DNA of 64,000 nucleotides from Pseudomonas putida W15Oct28 (GTDB taxonomy: Bacteria; Pseudomonadota; Gammaproteobacteria; Pseudomonadales; Pseudomonadaceae): assembly GCF_000708715.2 (NCBI RefSeq), contig NZ_JENB01000012.1:62001-126000 (forward strand). Direction: 5' to 3'. Below the pieces are notes generated by a model. The model was not told where the DNA came from, did not search any database, and saw only the letters and a program-made list of their open reading frames with translations. Shown piece by piece: positions 1 through 7,822 of the stretch (position 1 is the stretch's first letter; each line of letters starts with the position of its first letter). The position numbers were made by a program, and so were the translations under genes.

Positions 1-589
1 GGGCGTAGTTGGTGTTGATCATGTCCAGGTCGACCTGGTCCAGTACACGCGCCAGCATGGCCGACTCAAGCTCCTTGAACTTCAGGTTCTTCGGGTTCTC
101 GGCGATGTCCTTCGGGGTGGCCAGGGCATTCTTCGGGTCTTTCAGCTTAATCAGGCCAGCATTCTGCAGCAGGATCAGGGCGCGGCCGCTGTTGCTGCCT
201 TCGTTAGGGATGGCAACCGTGGCGCCGTCCTTCAGCTCCGACAGGTTCTTGATCTTCTTGGAGTAGCCACCGAAGGGTTCGACGTGTACGCCAATGACCG
301 TTTCCAGGTGGGTGCCTTTACCTTCGTTGAAGCTCTTCAGGTAGGGCAGGGTCTGGAAGTAGTTGGCGTCCAGACGCTTCTGGTCCACCTGCACGTTCGG
401 CTGCACGTAGTCGGTGAAGACCTTGATCTGCAGGTCCACGCCCTCTTTGGCCAAGGTCGGCTTGATCAGCTCAAGGATTTCGGCGTGCGGTACCGGGGTA
501 GCGGCAACCACCAGTTTTTCGGCGGCGGCGGCCAGGCCAGAGAACGACAGGGCGGCGGCCAGGGCGGTGGTCAGCAGGGTCTTCTTCAT
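1..589 (-). CDS. metQ: D-methionine ABC transporter substrate-binding protein, 3' end cut off by the window
   Basis: This is the NlpA/MetQ-family periplasmic binding protein that delivers methionine (or in pseudomonads possibly sulfur analogues) to the MetNI importer. The visible 196 residues begin MKKTLLTTALAAALSF, a typical cleavable signal peptide ending near AAAA-EKLVV. No lipobox cysteine is seen, so it should be a soluble periplasmic protein rather than a lipoprotein. Family hallmarks are VAATPVPHAEIL, the DYVQPN segment and the EPFGGYSKK loop. The family is about 255-260 residues long, so roughly 60 C-terminal residues lie beyond base 1. It is the last visible gene of a minus-strand sulfur cluster; metN and metI are expected outside the window. 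Confidence 0.9.
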   Translation of the reverse strand, partial: MKKTLLTTALAAALSFSGLAAAAEKLVVAATPVPHAEILELIKPTLAKEGVDLQIKVFTDYVQPNVQVDQKRLDANYFQTLPYLKSFNEGKGTHLETVIGVHVEPFGGYSKKIKNLSELKDGATVAIPNEGSNSGRALILLQNAGLIKLKDPKNALATPKDIAENPKNLKFKELESAMLARVLDQVDLDMINTNYA

Positions 590-764
590 GGTGGTCCTTG
601 TTCTGAATCTGGGCCATCGGCGATGGCGAATCGGTTGCCCAACCGGTTCACCAGCGGGCATGAGGCGGACAATACCTAGATTTTTTATTCCGTAACAATA
701 TCTTTTACTTAGCTGCTTATTCCAAAAACAAACTGCCACCAGCCACTTTGCTTATGAGCGATGT
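590..764 (-). promoter_or_regulatory. AT-rich leader upstream of metQ
   Basis: This 175-base gap between the sigma-54-type ATPase gene and metQ is AT-rich at 678-735 in an otherwise GC-rich region. It contains two TTATTCC words (near 685 and 717), which resemble the upstream regions of oscA and of the hydrolase gene at 1660. A sulfur-responsive (CysB-type) promoter is an inference; no exact -35/-10 pair was fixed. Confidence 0.4.
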
Positions 765-1595
765 CTAGCGTGCGGTGTTGAGCAAGTCGAGGTCTTCTGG
801 CTGGATCTCTTCGCCGTCATTCACCAGCAAGGCAAAGTGGATGACGTTCTCCAGTTCGCGGGTATTGCCAGGCCAGAAATGCGCTTCCAGCACCTGCTGC
901 GCCGCCTCGCTTACCAACGGCACAGGCCGCTGCAGGCGCACGCTGTAGATGCCCACGAAGTACTCCGCCAGCGGCAGGATATCGCCCGGGCGCTCGCGCA
1001 GCGGCGGCAGTTCCAGCGCGCCCTCGCGCAAGTACTGGTACAGGCGCTCGTTGAAGCGCCCCGCACGTACCACCCGCGCCAGGTCGATGCTGGTGGCGGC
1101 GACCAGGCGCACATCCACCGGCTGTGGCTGCTGTGCGCCCACCCGGGTGACCTCGCGGTTTTCCAGGGCCGCCAGCAGCTTGCCCTGGATGGCCAGCGGC
1201 AAGTCGGCAATTTCGTCCAGGTACAGCGTGCCGCCGTTGGCCGAACCGAACCAGCCGGCGCGGCTACTGGCCGTACCGCCATGGCTGCCGGCGCTATAGC
1301 CGAACAGCTCGGCATCGGCGTAAGTGGGGCTGATGGCCGCGCAGTTGACCGACACGAACAGCCCTCCACGGTCGCTGGCACGGTGGATCTGCCTAGCCAG
1401 CAGCTCCTTGCCGGTGCCGGTTTCGCCACGGATCAGCACCGGCAAAGGTTGCGGCGCCAGGCGCTCGAGGTCTTCGCGCAACTGCTGCGAACGCGGGTCG
1501 ATGAACACCAGGGCCTTGGCACGGATGCTCAGCGGGCTCTTGTCCAGCTCGGGGAAGGTCAGCAGTGGCTGGCCAAACGGGTTTTGAAACGTCAT
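765..1595 (-). CDS. Sigma-54 interaction (AAA+) domain protein lacking a canonical GAFTGA loop and a DNA-binding domain
   Basis: The protein has 276 residues and is almost entirely the central AAA+ domain of bacterial enhancer-binding proteins. Walker A GETGTGKE is at 57-64, Walker B LYLDEI at 124-129, the arginine-finger stretch RFNERLYQYLR at 180-190 and sensor II WPGNTREL at 241-248. The loop that contacts sigma-54, normally GAFTGA, aligns with GSHGGT (103-108). After sensor II only about 28 residues remain, so the usual Fis-type helix-turn-helix is missing, and there is no sensory N-domain. It lies upstream of metQ on the same strand, so a role in sulfur gene control (compare SfnR-type regulators) is possible. 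Loss of GAFTGA and of the HTH suggests it cannot activate sigma-54 promoters alone; it could be an anti-activator, a hetero-oligomer subunit or a decaying regulator. Confidence 0.85.
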   Translation of the reverse strand: MTFQNPFGQPLLTFPELDKSPLSIRAKALVFIDPRSQQLREDLERLAPQPLPVLIRGETGTGKELLARQIHRASDRGGLFVSVNCAAISPTYADAELFGYSAGSHGGTASSRAGWFGSANGGTLYLDEIADLPLAIQGKLLAALENREVTRVGAQQPQPVDVRLVAATSIDLARVVRAGRFNERLYQYLREGALELPPLRERPGDILPLAEYFVGIYSVRLQRPVPLVSEAAQQVLEAHFWPGNTRELENVIHFALLVNDGEEIQPEDLDLLNTAR

Positions 1596-1659
1596 GACGA
1601 ACTCCCGCCCCAGGCCTTCATTGGCCGGGCGTCAGGTAAACGGAAAACGGTATGGGCTA

Positions 1660-2241
1660 TCAGGCGCGACGCAGTGCGCGCTGCTCGACCCGGCTCTGCA
1701 AGCGATACAAGTAGGCGAAGCCTTGTTCCCAGCGCTCATGGCCGGACTTGACGTTGATGTGCCCGGCATTGCTCAGCAACCCCGCTTCGGCACCCCAGGC
1801 CTGGGCCAGGTACAGCGCCCGCGGCACGCTCACGGCCGGGTCGTTGTCCGAGCTGACGACCTGGCTGGGGAACGGCAAGGCTTCGGTCGGAATCGGCGCA
1901 AAGTTGCGCAGGGCCGGCGCGCAGGTCGGCCGTTCGACGTCTGCCGGCGCCACCAGCAGTGCACCACGCACCCGCCGCCGCAATGCGGGGCTGGCCTGTG
2001 CGGCCCAATGGGCGACGGTGACGCAGCCAAGGCTGTGGGCAATCAGGATCACCGGCGAGCGCTCGGCGGCAATCGCCTGCTCCAGCGCCTGCACCCAGTC
2101 CTGGCGTTGCGGGGTAAGCCAGTCGTGCTGCTCGACCCGCGCACTGTTGGGCAGGGTGCGCTGCCAGTGACTTTGCCAATGGTTGTCTGGCGATCCTTGC
2201 CAGCCCGGCACAATCAGGTAACGAATCGACTCATTGCGCAT
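1660..2241 (-). CDS. RBBP9/YdeN family alpha/beta hydrolase
   Basis: This 193-residue protein fits the small RBBP9/YdeN serine hydrolase family in length and motifs. The N-terminal strand YLIVPGWQGSPDNHWQ is typical. The nucleophile elbow is AHSLGC with Ser70, an Asp is offered by SSDNDPAVSV, and the catalytic His lies in NAGHINVKSGH near the C-terminus. The natural substrate is not known for most members. It sits between the sigma-54-type ATPase and the tonB unit on the same strand. Its upstream region (2250-2340) is AT-rich and resembles that of oscA, so sulfur-starvation control is possible but unproven. Confidence 0.85.
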   Translation of the reverse strand: MRNESIRYLIVPGWQGSPDNHWQSHWQRTLPNSARVEQHDWLTPQRQDWVQALEQAIAAERSPVILIAHSLGCVTVAHWAAQASPALRRRVRGALLVAPADVERPTCAPALRNFAPIPTEALPFPSQVVSSDNDPAVSVPRALYLAQAWGAEAGLLSNAGHINVKSGHERWEQGFAYLYRLQSRVEQRALRRA

Positions 2242-2357
2242 GGGGACGCCTCCAGTAAGTTTGCGTGCTTGGAGACCAGTATAGGGAGGGAGTTATATTC
2301 GTAAAGGAATAAGAAGCTATTTATTAATAACCAAAATATTTGGCTATGCGCGATCCC

Positions 2358-2490
2358 TGTAGGAGCGGCCTTGTGTCGCGATGGGCCGCGAAGCAGCCCC
2401 AAAGCCAGCGAATGCGGTCTGTCAGGAATATCCGGGGTGCAGGTTTTGGGGCCGCTTTGCGGCCCATCGCGACACAAGGCCGCTCCTACA
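2358..2490. repeat. REP doublet (BIME), GTAGGAGCGGCC family
   Basis: Two head-to-head copies of a REP, TGTAGGAGCGGCCTTGTGTC on the left and its reverse complement on the right, flank a 47-base spacer. Each copy continues into a GGGCCGC-rich stem. The GTAG tetranucleotide next to the stem is the signature of RAYT-mobilised REPs. Confidence 0.9.
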
Positions 2491-2508
2491 GAGGACTGCG
2501 AATAGCCC

Positions 2509-2547
2509 AAAAAAAAGAGGGCCAACCCCTGCCAAGAGATATGGCCC
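2509..2547 (-). terminator. Possible intrinsic terminator of tonB-exbB-exbD
   Basis: Read on the minus strand, GGGCCA and TGGCCC pair around a loop of about 17 bases and are followed by eight T residues. It lies 45 bases after the exbD stop. The stem is short, so this is moderately supported. Confidence 0.45.
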
Positions 2548-2591
2548 CAACGCACTTGCGAGAGTCACTTGCCTGAAGAGGTTTGGAAAAG

Positions 2592-2993
2592 TCAGCGCGC
2601 GGTTATCACCGCCAGCTTGCTGATCCCCGCACGTTCGATGGCTGCCATGGCCCGCGCCACTTCGCCGTAGTTCACGCCGTCATCGGCCTGCAGCTGCACG
2701 CGCACGTCCTTGTCCTTGTCCTTGGCAGCCTTGAGGTTGGTTTCCAGCAGGTCGGGCTGGATCTGGTCCTTGTTGATGAACAGCTTGCCTTCACCGTCGA
2801 TGCTGACCACCAGCGGGTCCTTCTGCTCCACCGGGGCCACGGCCTCGGTCTTGGGCAGGTTGATGGGGATGGCGTTGGTCAGCAGCGGCGCGGTAACGAT
2901 GAACACCACCAACAGCACCAGCATGACGTCTACCAAAGGCGTGACGTTGATTTCACTGAGGACTTCGTCGCTGTCCTGGGTCGAAAAGGCCAT
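2592..2993 (-). CDS. exbD: Biopolymer transport protein ExbD
   Basis: ExbD works with ExbB as the proton-driven motor that energises TonB. The 133-residue protein has a single N-terminal transmembrane helix (about 20-38), with the essential membrane aspartate in NVTPLVDVMLVLLVVFIVT (Asp22) and a periplasmic domain after it. The ATG lies one base after the exbB stop, so the two are translationally coupled. It is the last gene of a tonB-exbB-exbD operon, an order with tonB first. This set lies inside a sulfur-gene neighbourhood and may be a second, specialised Ton system. Confidence 0.93.
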   Translation of the reverse strand: MAFSTQDSDEVLSEINVTPLVDVMLVLLVVFIVTAPLLTNAIPINLPKTEAVAPVEQKDPLVVSIDGEGKLFINKDQIQPDLLETNLKAAKDKDKDVRVQLQADDGVNYGEVARAMAAIERAGISKLAVITAR

Positions 2994-2994
2994 A

Positions 2995-3714
2995 TCAGGA
3001 CGCCTCCTTCACGGGTTGGGTGAAACCAGGCTGGGCTTTTTGCACAGCAGGGTGCACCAGCACACGGAAGGCACTCTTCTGCGCCAGGCTGTAGAAGTCG
3101 TGGGCGAAGTCGTCGAGGTCGGCAGCGGTCAGCTTGAGGCGACGCAGGAAGTAGTTGTAGACCAGCACCGCAGGCACCGCGACGGCGATACCCACACCGG
3201 TGGCCACCAGTGCCGCACCGATGGGCCCGGCGACGGTTTCCAGGCTGGCGGAGCCGGCCGCACTGATGCCCTTGAGCGCTTCCATGATGCCCCACACGGT
3301 GCCGAACAGGCCGATGAAGGGCGAGGTGCTGCCGATACTGGCAACCACCGCCAGGCCGGTTTCCAGCGAGCGGCGCTCACGCACGATCTGCTGACGCAGG
3401 GCACGCTCCAGGCGGTCCTGGTGGTTGATGGCGTGGCTCAGGTCATTGGCCTGGGTATCGCCAACGGCAATCGCGGCATAGCCGGACTGGGCAACGCGGG
3501 CCGCCGGGCCGGGCAGCTCATGGCTGAGTTCGGCAGCCGAGTCCAGGCTGGAGGCAGCCCAGAACTGCTTGTGGAAGCGTTTGTCCTGGTTTTTCAGGCG
3601 CACGAACTGCGCAACCTTGACCAGGGCCAAGCCCCAGGTGACGACAGAGAAACCGACCAGCAGCCAGATGACTGCGCTTTCAACGGATTCAAGGGGGGAT
3701 GCCAGCAGGCTCAT
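2995..3714 (-). CDS. exbB: TonB-system energiser ExbB (MotA/TolQ/ExbB family)
   Basis: This 239-residue inner-membrane proton channel subunit partners with ExbD. Three hydrophobic segments are seen: one near 12-32 (ESAVIWLLVGFSVVTWGLAL), one near 125-150 (SIGSTSPFIGLFGTVWGIME) and one near 165-190 (VATGVGIAVAVPAVLVYNY). The cytoplasmic loop with RERRSLETGLAVVAS is typical of the family. It lies 30 bases downstream of tonB. The N-terminus lacks the long Ala/Pro-rich extension found in some P. putida ExbB proteins, so it is the shorter class. Confidence 0.93.
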   Translation of the reverse strand: MSLLASPLESVESAVIWLLVGFSVVTWGLALVKVAQFVRLKNQDKRFHKQFWAASSLDSAAELSHELPGPAARVAQSGYAAIAVGDTQANDLSHAINHQDRLERALRQQIVRERRSLETGLAVVASIGSTSPFIGLFGTVWGIMEALKGISAAGSASLETVAGPIGAALVATGVGIAVAVPAVLVYNYFLRRLKLTAADLDDFAHDFYSLAQKSAFRVLVHPAVQKAQPGFTQPVKEAS

Positions 3715-3744
3715 GATGGTGTCTTCCTGTGTTCTGCGAAATAG

Positions 3745-4545
3745 TTAGCGAAGCTTGAAATCGATCGGCACGCTGACCCAGCCGGTCTGGGCCACATCGC
3801 CCTGCTTGGCGGGCACGAAGCTCCAGCGCTTGACCGCGGCCAGCGCGGCGGCGTCAAGGGCATCACGGCCGCTGCTTTTCTGTACCTGGATCTGCCCGGG
3901 CTTGCCGCTTGGCAGCACCTCTACGCGCAGCAGCACGGAGCCTTCCCAGCCACGGCGCTGGGCCATTTGCGGGTATTCCGGTGCCGGGTTCTTCAGGTAC
4001 GCGGCGTTGGCCGATGCCGGAGTTATCGGAGCCGGTGCGGGTGGCGCTGGCGCAGGCGGTGCGGGGGCGGCCACCGGCGCTGGCGGTGGTGCTTCGACCG
4101 GCTTGGGCTGTGGCTTGGGCGCTTGCTTGACCACAGGCTTAGGCACGGGCTTTGGCTTGGGTTTCGGCTTGGCAGCCAGCTCGTCGACTACCGGTGGCGG
4201 CGGTGGTGGCTCGACCACAGGCGGTGCGGGCGCGGGTGGCGGTGGCTCGACCACGGGCGGCGCTGGCGCTGCGAACTCGATGGTCATGGGCGGCACCTGT
4301 GGCGGCACTACTGGCAGTTCAGGTGTTGGCGCCTGGCTGACCCAGTACGCCGCAGCGCCATGCAGCACCAGCACCAGCAGGCCCAACACCAGCTTGTCGC
4401 GGCGCTTGAGCCCGCTGACGGGCGTGCGTTGCAGGCGCAGCTGGCCAAGCGGGAGGCGAAGCGTGCGTCCAAGCTCGACCAGGTCACCCGGGGCCGGGCG
4501 CCATGGCTGGTCGTAGGCCCTGACGGCCGACTGGACATTACCCAT
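3745..4545 (-). CDS. tonB: Energy transducer TonB
   Basis: TonB spans the periplasm and transmits ExbBD energy to outer-membrane receptors. The 266-residue protein has an extended cytoplasmic N-terminus (about 1-50). One transmembrane helix follows (about 52-70, LVLGLLVLVLHGAAAYW). Next comes a Pro/Ala/Lys-rich rod from about 80 to 185 with PPPPAP and KPKPKP blocks. The C-terminal TonB domain (about 190-266) carries the signature YPQMAQRRGWEGSVLLRVEV. The SGKPGQIQV and AVKRWSFVPA segments fit the family. The first gene of its operon, it has an AT-rich upstream region similar to the oscA promoter region. Confidence 0.94.
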   Translation of the reverse strand: MGNVQSAVRAYDQPWRPAPGDLVELGRTLRLPLGQLRLQRTPVSGLKRRDKLVLGLLVLVLHGAAAYWVSQAPTPELPVVPPQVPPMTIEFAAPAPPVVEPPPPAPAPPVVEPPPPPPVVDELAAKPKPKPKPVPKPVVKQAPKPQPKPVEAPPPAPVAAPAPPAPAPPAPAPITPASANAAYLKNPAPEYPQMAQRRGWEGSVLLRVEVLPSGKPGQIQVQKSSGRDALDAAALAAVKRWSFVPAKQGDVAQTGWVSVPIDFKLR

Positions 4546-4602
4546 TGATCAAACTCCTGGGGTCTCGATTCAGGTGTGTGGCTGAATCATCGGGGCCAGA
4601 GG

Positions 4603-4630
4603 CTTATCTCTTAAAGTAATGTTTAAAATT
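4603..4630 (-). promoter_or_regulatory. Possible CysB-type site upstream of tonB
   Basis: The stretch CTTAAAGTAATGTTTAAA (4610-4627) closely resembles CTTAAAAATACTGTTTAAG at 9152-9170 upstream of oscA, with one gap. It lies 57-85 bases upstream of the tonB ATG. Shared sulfur control is inferred from the similarity only. Confidence 0.35.
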
Positions 4631-4760
4631 ATGGTTAGAACTTAATTGAATAATGTTTTTGAGGGGTAGCGTGAAAGCCACGGATTGCGAGGGCTGTGGC
4701 TTTCATGGCTAAAGGCTATGCATTGTGGGCATGCAAAATATTCGCGTAAGGCATGAGATT

Positions 4761-4868
4761 GCCGCGAGGGCTGCGCCCTCGATCGCGACGCAAGGCCGCT
4801 CCCACAGGAGATTGCAGGCCATTGTGGGAGCGGCCTTGCGTCGCGATGGGCTGCAGAGCAGCCCCGGC
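4761..4868. repeat. REP doublet, hybrid family
   Basis: Two inverted copies flank a short spacer. The outer end reads TGTGGGAGCGGCCTTGCGTC, combining the GTGGGAGCGG start of one local REP family with the CCTTGYGTCGCGATGGGC body of the other. Confidence 0.85.
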
Positions 4869-4881
4869 AATCCGACAGCAT

Positions 4882-4909
4882 AAAAAAGCCCGGGACCAAG
4901 CCCGGGCTT
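4882..4909 (-). terminator. Intrinsic terminator after cysA
   Basis: A perfect 9-bp stem AAGCCCGGG (4886-4894) and CCCGGGCTT (4901-4909) with a 6-base loop is followed, on the minus strand, by six T residues. It starts 19 bases after the cysA stop. Confidence 0.88.
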
Positions 4910-4927
4910 CTCATCATCAAGGGCAGA

Positions 4928-5917
4928 TCAGATATCCGCCACCTTCTGCCAAACCTTCGGCCGGAAGAACAACGTCTCCCCCCGCGCCAACCCGGTCAGG
5001 CTGTCATGGTCCTTGACCACCTCGGCCTCGATCAGCTCGCTCTGCCCTTCCACCTTCAAGGTCACCCGCGTGGTAGCGCCCAACGGCCGGATATCCCGCA
5101 CCTCGGCAGCATGGTGCCCTTCGGTCTCATGCCGCGACAGCGACACTTCGTGCGGGCGGAACAGCACATGGTGCCCTTCGCTCACCGCCAGGCGGTTGGA
5201 ATCGCCCAGGAAGTGGTAGACGAAATCGTTGGCCGGCTTTTCGTACACCTCGCCCGGCGAGCCGATCTGCTCGATCACGCCCTTGTTCATCACCACGATG
5301 CGGTCAGCCACTTCCATGGCCTCTTCCTGGTCGTGGGTAACGAACACCGACGTCAGGTTGATGTCCTCGTGCAGCCGCGCCAGCCAGCGGCGCAGCTCCT
5401 TGCGCACCTTGGCATCCAGCGCACCGAACGGCTCGTCCAGCAGCAGCACCTTGGGCTCCACGGCCAGGGCGCGGGCCAGGGCGATACGCTGACGCTGGCC
5501 GCCAGACAGCTGCTCCGGGTAGCGGTCGGACAACCAGTCCAGCTGCACCATGTTCAGCAGCTCGTGCACTTTCTCGGCAATCTTGCTCTCGCTCGGGCGC
5601 TCGCCCTTGGGCTTCATGCGCAGGCCGAAGGCGACGTTGTCGAACACGCTCATGTGGCGGAACAACGCGTAGTGCTGGAACACAAAACCGACGTTGCGAT
5701 CACGCACGTCGTGGCCGGACACATCCTCGCCATGGAACACGATGTTGCCCTGGTCCGGGGTTTCCAGGCCGGCGATGATGCGCAGCAGGGTGGTCTTGCC
5801 GCAGCCGGACGGGCCCAGCAGCGCCACCAGCTCGCCGCTGTTGATGTCCAGGTTGATGTTGTTCAGGGCCTGGAAGCTGTTGAAGCGCTTGCTGACATTA
5901 CGAACTTCGATCGACAT
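4928..5917 (-). CDS. cysA: Sulfate/thiosulfate ABC transporter ATP-binding protein CysA
   Basis: CysA is the ATPase of the sulfate/thiosulfate importer. The 329 residues carry Walker A GPSGCGKT (35-42), Q-loop FQHYALF (80-86), signature LSGGQRQR (137-144), Walker B VLLLDEP with GALDAK, and the switch histidine in [10 protein letters not shown]. The C-terminal regulatory region (about 240-329) is short and TOBE-like; enteric CysA proteins are somewhat longer (about 365). The gene follows cysW by 3 bases and is the last of the oscA-sbp-cysT-cysW-cysA series, ending at a strong terminator. CysB-dependent induction on sulfate limitation is expected from the family. Confidence 0.96.
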   Translation of the reverse strand: MSIEVRNVSKRFNSFQALNNINLDINSGELVALLGPSGCGKTTLLRIIAGLETPDQGNIVFHGEDVSGHDVRDRNVGFVFQHYALFRHMSVFDNVAFGLRMKPKGERPSESKIAEKVHELLNMVQLDWLSDRYPEQLSGGQRQRIALARALAVEPKVLLLDEPFGALDAKVRKELRRWLARLHEDINLTSVFVTHDQEEAMEVADRIVVMNKGVIEQIGSPGEVYEKPANDFVYHFLGDSNRLAVSEGHHVLFRPHEVSLSRHETEGHHAAEVRDIRPLGATTRVTLKVEGQSELIEAEVVKDHDSLTGLARGETLFFRPKVWQKVADI

Positions 5918-5920
5918 GAA

Positions 5921-6808
5921 TCATTCCTCCGCGGCGCTGTGGCGCAGGCGGTTAATACGGTTCTCGCTCCACTGCTTGAGCAGCAGGATGAAGAGCGCCA
6001 GGATCAGCAACAGGCTGGCCACGCTGAAGGCCGCGACGTGGTTGTACTCGTTGTAGAGGATCTCTACGTGCAGCGGCAAGGTGTTGGTCACGCCACGAAT
6101 GTGGCCCGACACCACCGACACCGCACCAAACTCGCCCATGGCCCGTGCAGTACACAGCACCACGCCATAGATCAGGCCCCATTTGATGTTGGGCAAGGTC
6201 ACGTGCCAGAACATCTGCCAGCCATTGGCACCGAGCAGGCGCGCGGCCTCCTCTTCTTGCGTGCCCTGCTCCTGCATCAGCGGGATCAGCTCGCGGGCCA
6301 CGAACGGCACGGTGACGAAGATGGTCGCCAGGACAATGCCCGGCAGGGCGAAGACGATCTGGATGTCATGGTCCTGCAGCCAAGGCCCGAACAGGCCCTG
6401 CGCGCCGAACATAAGCACGTAGACCAGGCCGGCGATGACCGGCGAAACCGAGAACGGCAGGTCGATCAGGGTGACCAGGATACTTTTGCCACGGAAGTTG
6501 TACTTGCTCACGCACCAGGCGGCGCTGACACCAAACACCAGGTTCAGCGGTACCGAAATGGCCACGGCGAGCAGGGTCAGCCTCAGCGCCGACAAGGCAT
6601 CAGGCTCGAAGATCGCCTCGAAGAAGGTGCCAAAACCGTTCTTCAGCGCCTGCGACACCACGATCACCAGCGGCAGCAACAGGAACAGGGCGAACACCAG
6701 CCAGCCAAGGCCGATCAGAATGCGCCGCGAGGTAGCACTGCTACGGCGGGCTGCGTTGGCGGCGGCGCTTGCACTCAGGGATGAACTGGACATGCCGGCC
6801 TCCTTCAA
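5921..6808 (-). CDS. cysW: Sulfate ABC transporter permease CysW
   Basis: CysW is one of the two membrane subunits of the sulfate importer. The 295-residue protein has about six transmembrane helices. Its cytoplasmic EAA coupling loop [21 protein letters not shown] contacts CysA. The N-terminal tail is rich in Ser/Ala before the first helix (about 33-56). The start overlaps the cysT stop by 4 bases (ATGA type), indicating translational coupling, and it ends 3 bases before cysA. Confidence 0.95.
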   Translation of the reverse strand: MKEAGMSSSSLSASAAANAARRSSATSRRILIGLGWLVFALFLLLPLVIVVSQALKNGFGTFFEAIFEPDALSALRLTLLAVAISVPLNLVFGVSAAWCVSKYNFRGKSILVTLIDLPFSVSPVIAGLVYVLMFGAQGLFGPWLQDHDIQIVFALPGIVLATIFVTVPFVARELIPLMQEQGTQEEEAARLLGANGWQMFWHVTLPNIKWGLIYGVVLCTARAMGEFGAVSVVSGHIRGVTNTLPLHVEILYNEYNHVAAFSVASLLLILALFILLLKQWSENRINRLRHSAAEE

Positions 6809-7623
6809 GGGGTTTCGATGCGGCGCTGCAGCAGGTTGATCAGCAGCAGCAGGATGAAGGAAACCACCAGCATCAGCACGCCGATGGCAGTCGCGCCGGT
6901 GTAGTCGTACTGGTCGAGCTTGACCATGATCAGCAGCGGCAGGATCTCGGTCTTCATCGGCATGTTGCCGGCGATGAAGATCACCGATCCATACTCGCCT
7001 ACGCCGCGGGCGAAGGCCAGGGCAAAACCGGTGAGCCAGGCCGGCAGCAGGGCCGGCGCCAGCACATGGCGGAACACCTGCAGCGGCTTGGCGCCCAGGC
7101 AGGCGGCGGCCTCTTCCACTTCACGCGGGATGTCGGCCAGTACCGGCTGCACCGTGCGCACCACAAACGGCAGGGTGACGAAGGTCAGCGCCAGGGTGAT
7201 GCCCAACGGGGTGTAGGCGATCTTGAAGCCCAGGTCGGCGGCGAACTGGCCGACCCAGCCCGCAGGCGCGTACAGGGCAGTCAGGGCGATACCGGCAACG
7301 GCGGTAGGCAGGGCGAACGGCAGGTCGATCATCGCGTCGATGATCTTGCGCCCCGGGAAGGTGTAGCGCACCAGCACCCAGGCCAGCAGGGTGCCGATCA
7401 CCCCATTGATGATGGCGGCGAACAGGGCGGTGCCGAAACTCAGCTTGAGCGCGGCGATCACCCGCGGCGCACTGATGATGTTCCAGAACTGCTCCCAGGT
7501 CAGCTGCGAGGCATGAATGAACATGGCTGCCAGCGGTATCAGCACGATCAGGCTGAGGTACACCAAGGTGTAGCCCAGCGTCAGCCCGAAGCCGGGTATG
7601 ACGGGGGAAATACGACGCGACAT
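6805..7623 (-). CDS. cysT: Sulfate ABC transporter permease CysT (CysU)
   Basis: This is the second membrane subunit of the sulfate importer, 272 residues with about six helices. The first is at about 10-36 and starts at [20 protein letters not shown]. The EAA loop is [20 protein letters not shown]. Typical CysT words are [20 protein letters not shown] and [14 protein letters not shown]. It overlaps cysW by 4 bases. About 200 bases with a REP doublet separate it from sbp, so its mRNA level may differ from that of the binding protein. Confidence 0.95.
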   Translation of the reverse strand: MSRRISPVIPGFGLTLGYTLVYLSLIVLIPLAAMFIHASQLTWEQFWNIISAPRVIAALKLSFGTALFAAIINGVIGTLLAWVLVRYTFPGRKIIDAMIDLPFALPTAVAGIALTALYAPAGWVGQFAADLGFKIAYTPLGITLALTFVTLPFVVRTVQPVLADIPREVEEAAACLGAKPLQVFRHVLAPALLPAWLTGFALAFARGVGEYGSVIFIAGNMPMKTEILPLLIMVKLDQYDYTGATAIGVLMLVVSFILLLLINLLQRRIETP

Positions 7624-7690
7624 AAGTATCCCTGGTTGAACGCACGAAGCCCGGAATCAATCCCGGGCTGGTGCTAGCTTCTGAAATCCT

Positions 7691-7807
7691 GGGGCTGCCA
7701 TGCAGCCCATCGCAGGCAAGCCAGCTCCCACAGGGATCGCGTGACCCTGGGGCCTGTGGTAATCCTGTGGGAGCTGGCTTGCCTGCGATGGGCCGCAAAG
7801 CGGCCCC
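7691..7807. repeat. REP doublet inside the sbp-cysT gap, GAGCTGGCTTGCCTGCG family
   Basis: Inverted copies GTGGGAGCTGGCTTGCCTGC and its complement flank a spacer, each continuing to a GGGCCGC/GCGGCCC-type stem. This family differs from the two commoner REP types in the window. Its place between the binding-protein gene and the permease genes is typical of mRNA-stabilising REPs. Confidence 0.88.
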
Positions 7808-7822
7808 GCTTTTCCTTGGCCC

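Larger units (their letters stand above)
2242..2591. other. Intergenic region with hydrolase promoter, REP pair and exbD terminator
   Basis: No gene is supported in these 350 bases. From the left it holds an AT-rich stretch (2290-2342) that should carry the promoter of the minus-strand hydrolase gene, then an inverted REP pair (2358-2490), then a terminator-like structure for exbD (2509-2547). The small ORFs here are translations of the REP sequences. Confidence 0.6.
4546..4927. other. Intergenic region between cysA and tonB
   Basis: No gene is supported in these 382 bases. It contains the AT-rich tonB upstream region (4600-4665), a short CACGGAT/AAAGCCAC-type repeat around 4674-4710, a REP doublet (4761-4868) and the cysA terminator (4882-4909). 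Confidence 0.6.

Noticed and set aside
2340..2623. Small plus-strand ORFs
   Set aside because: They are translations of the REP doublet and its flanks.
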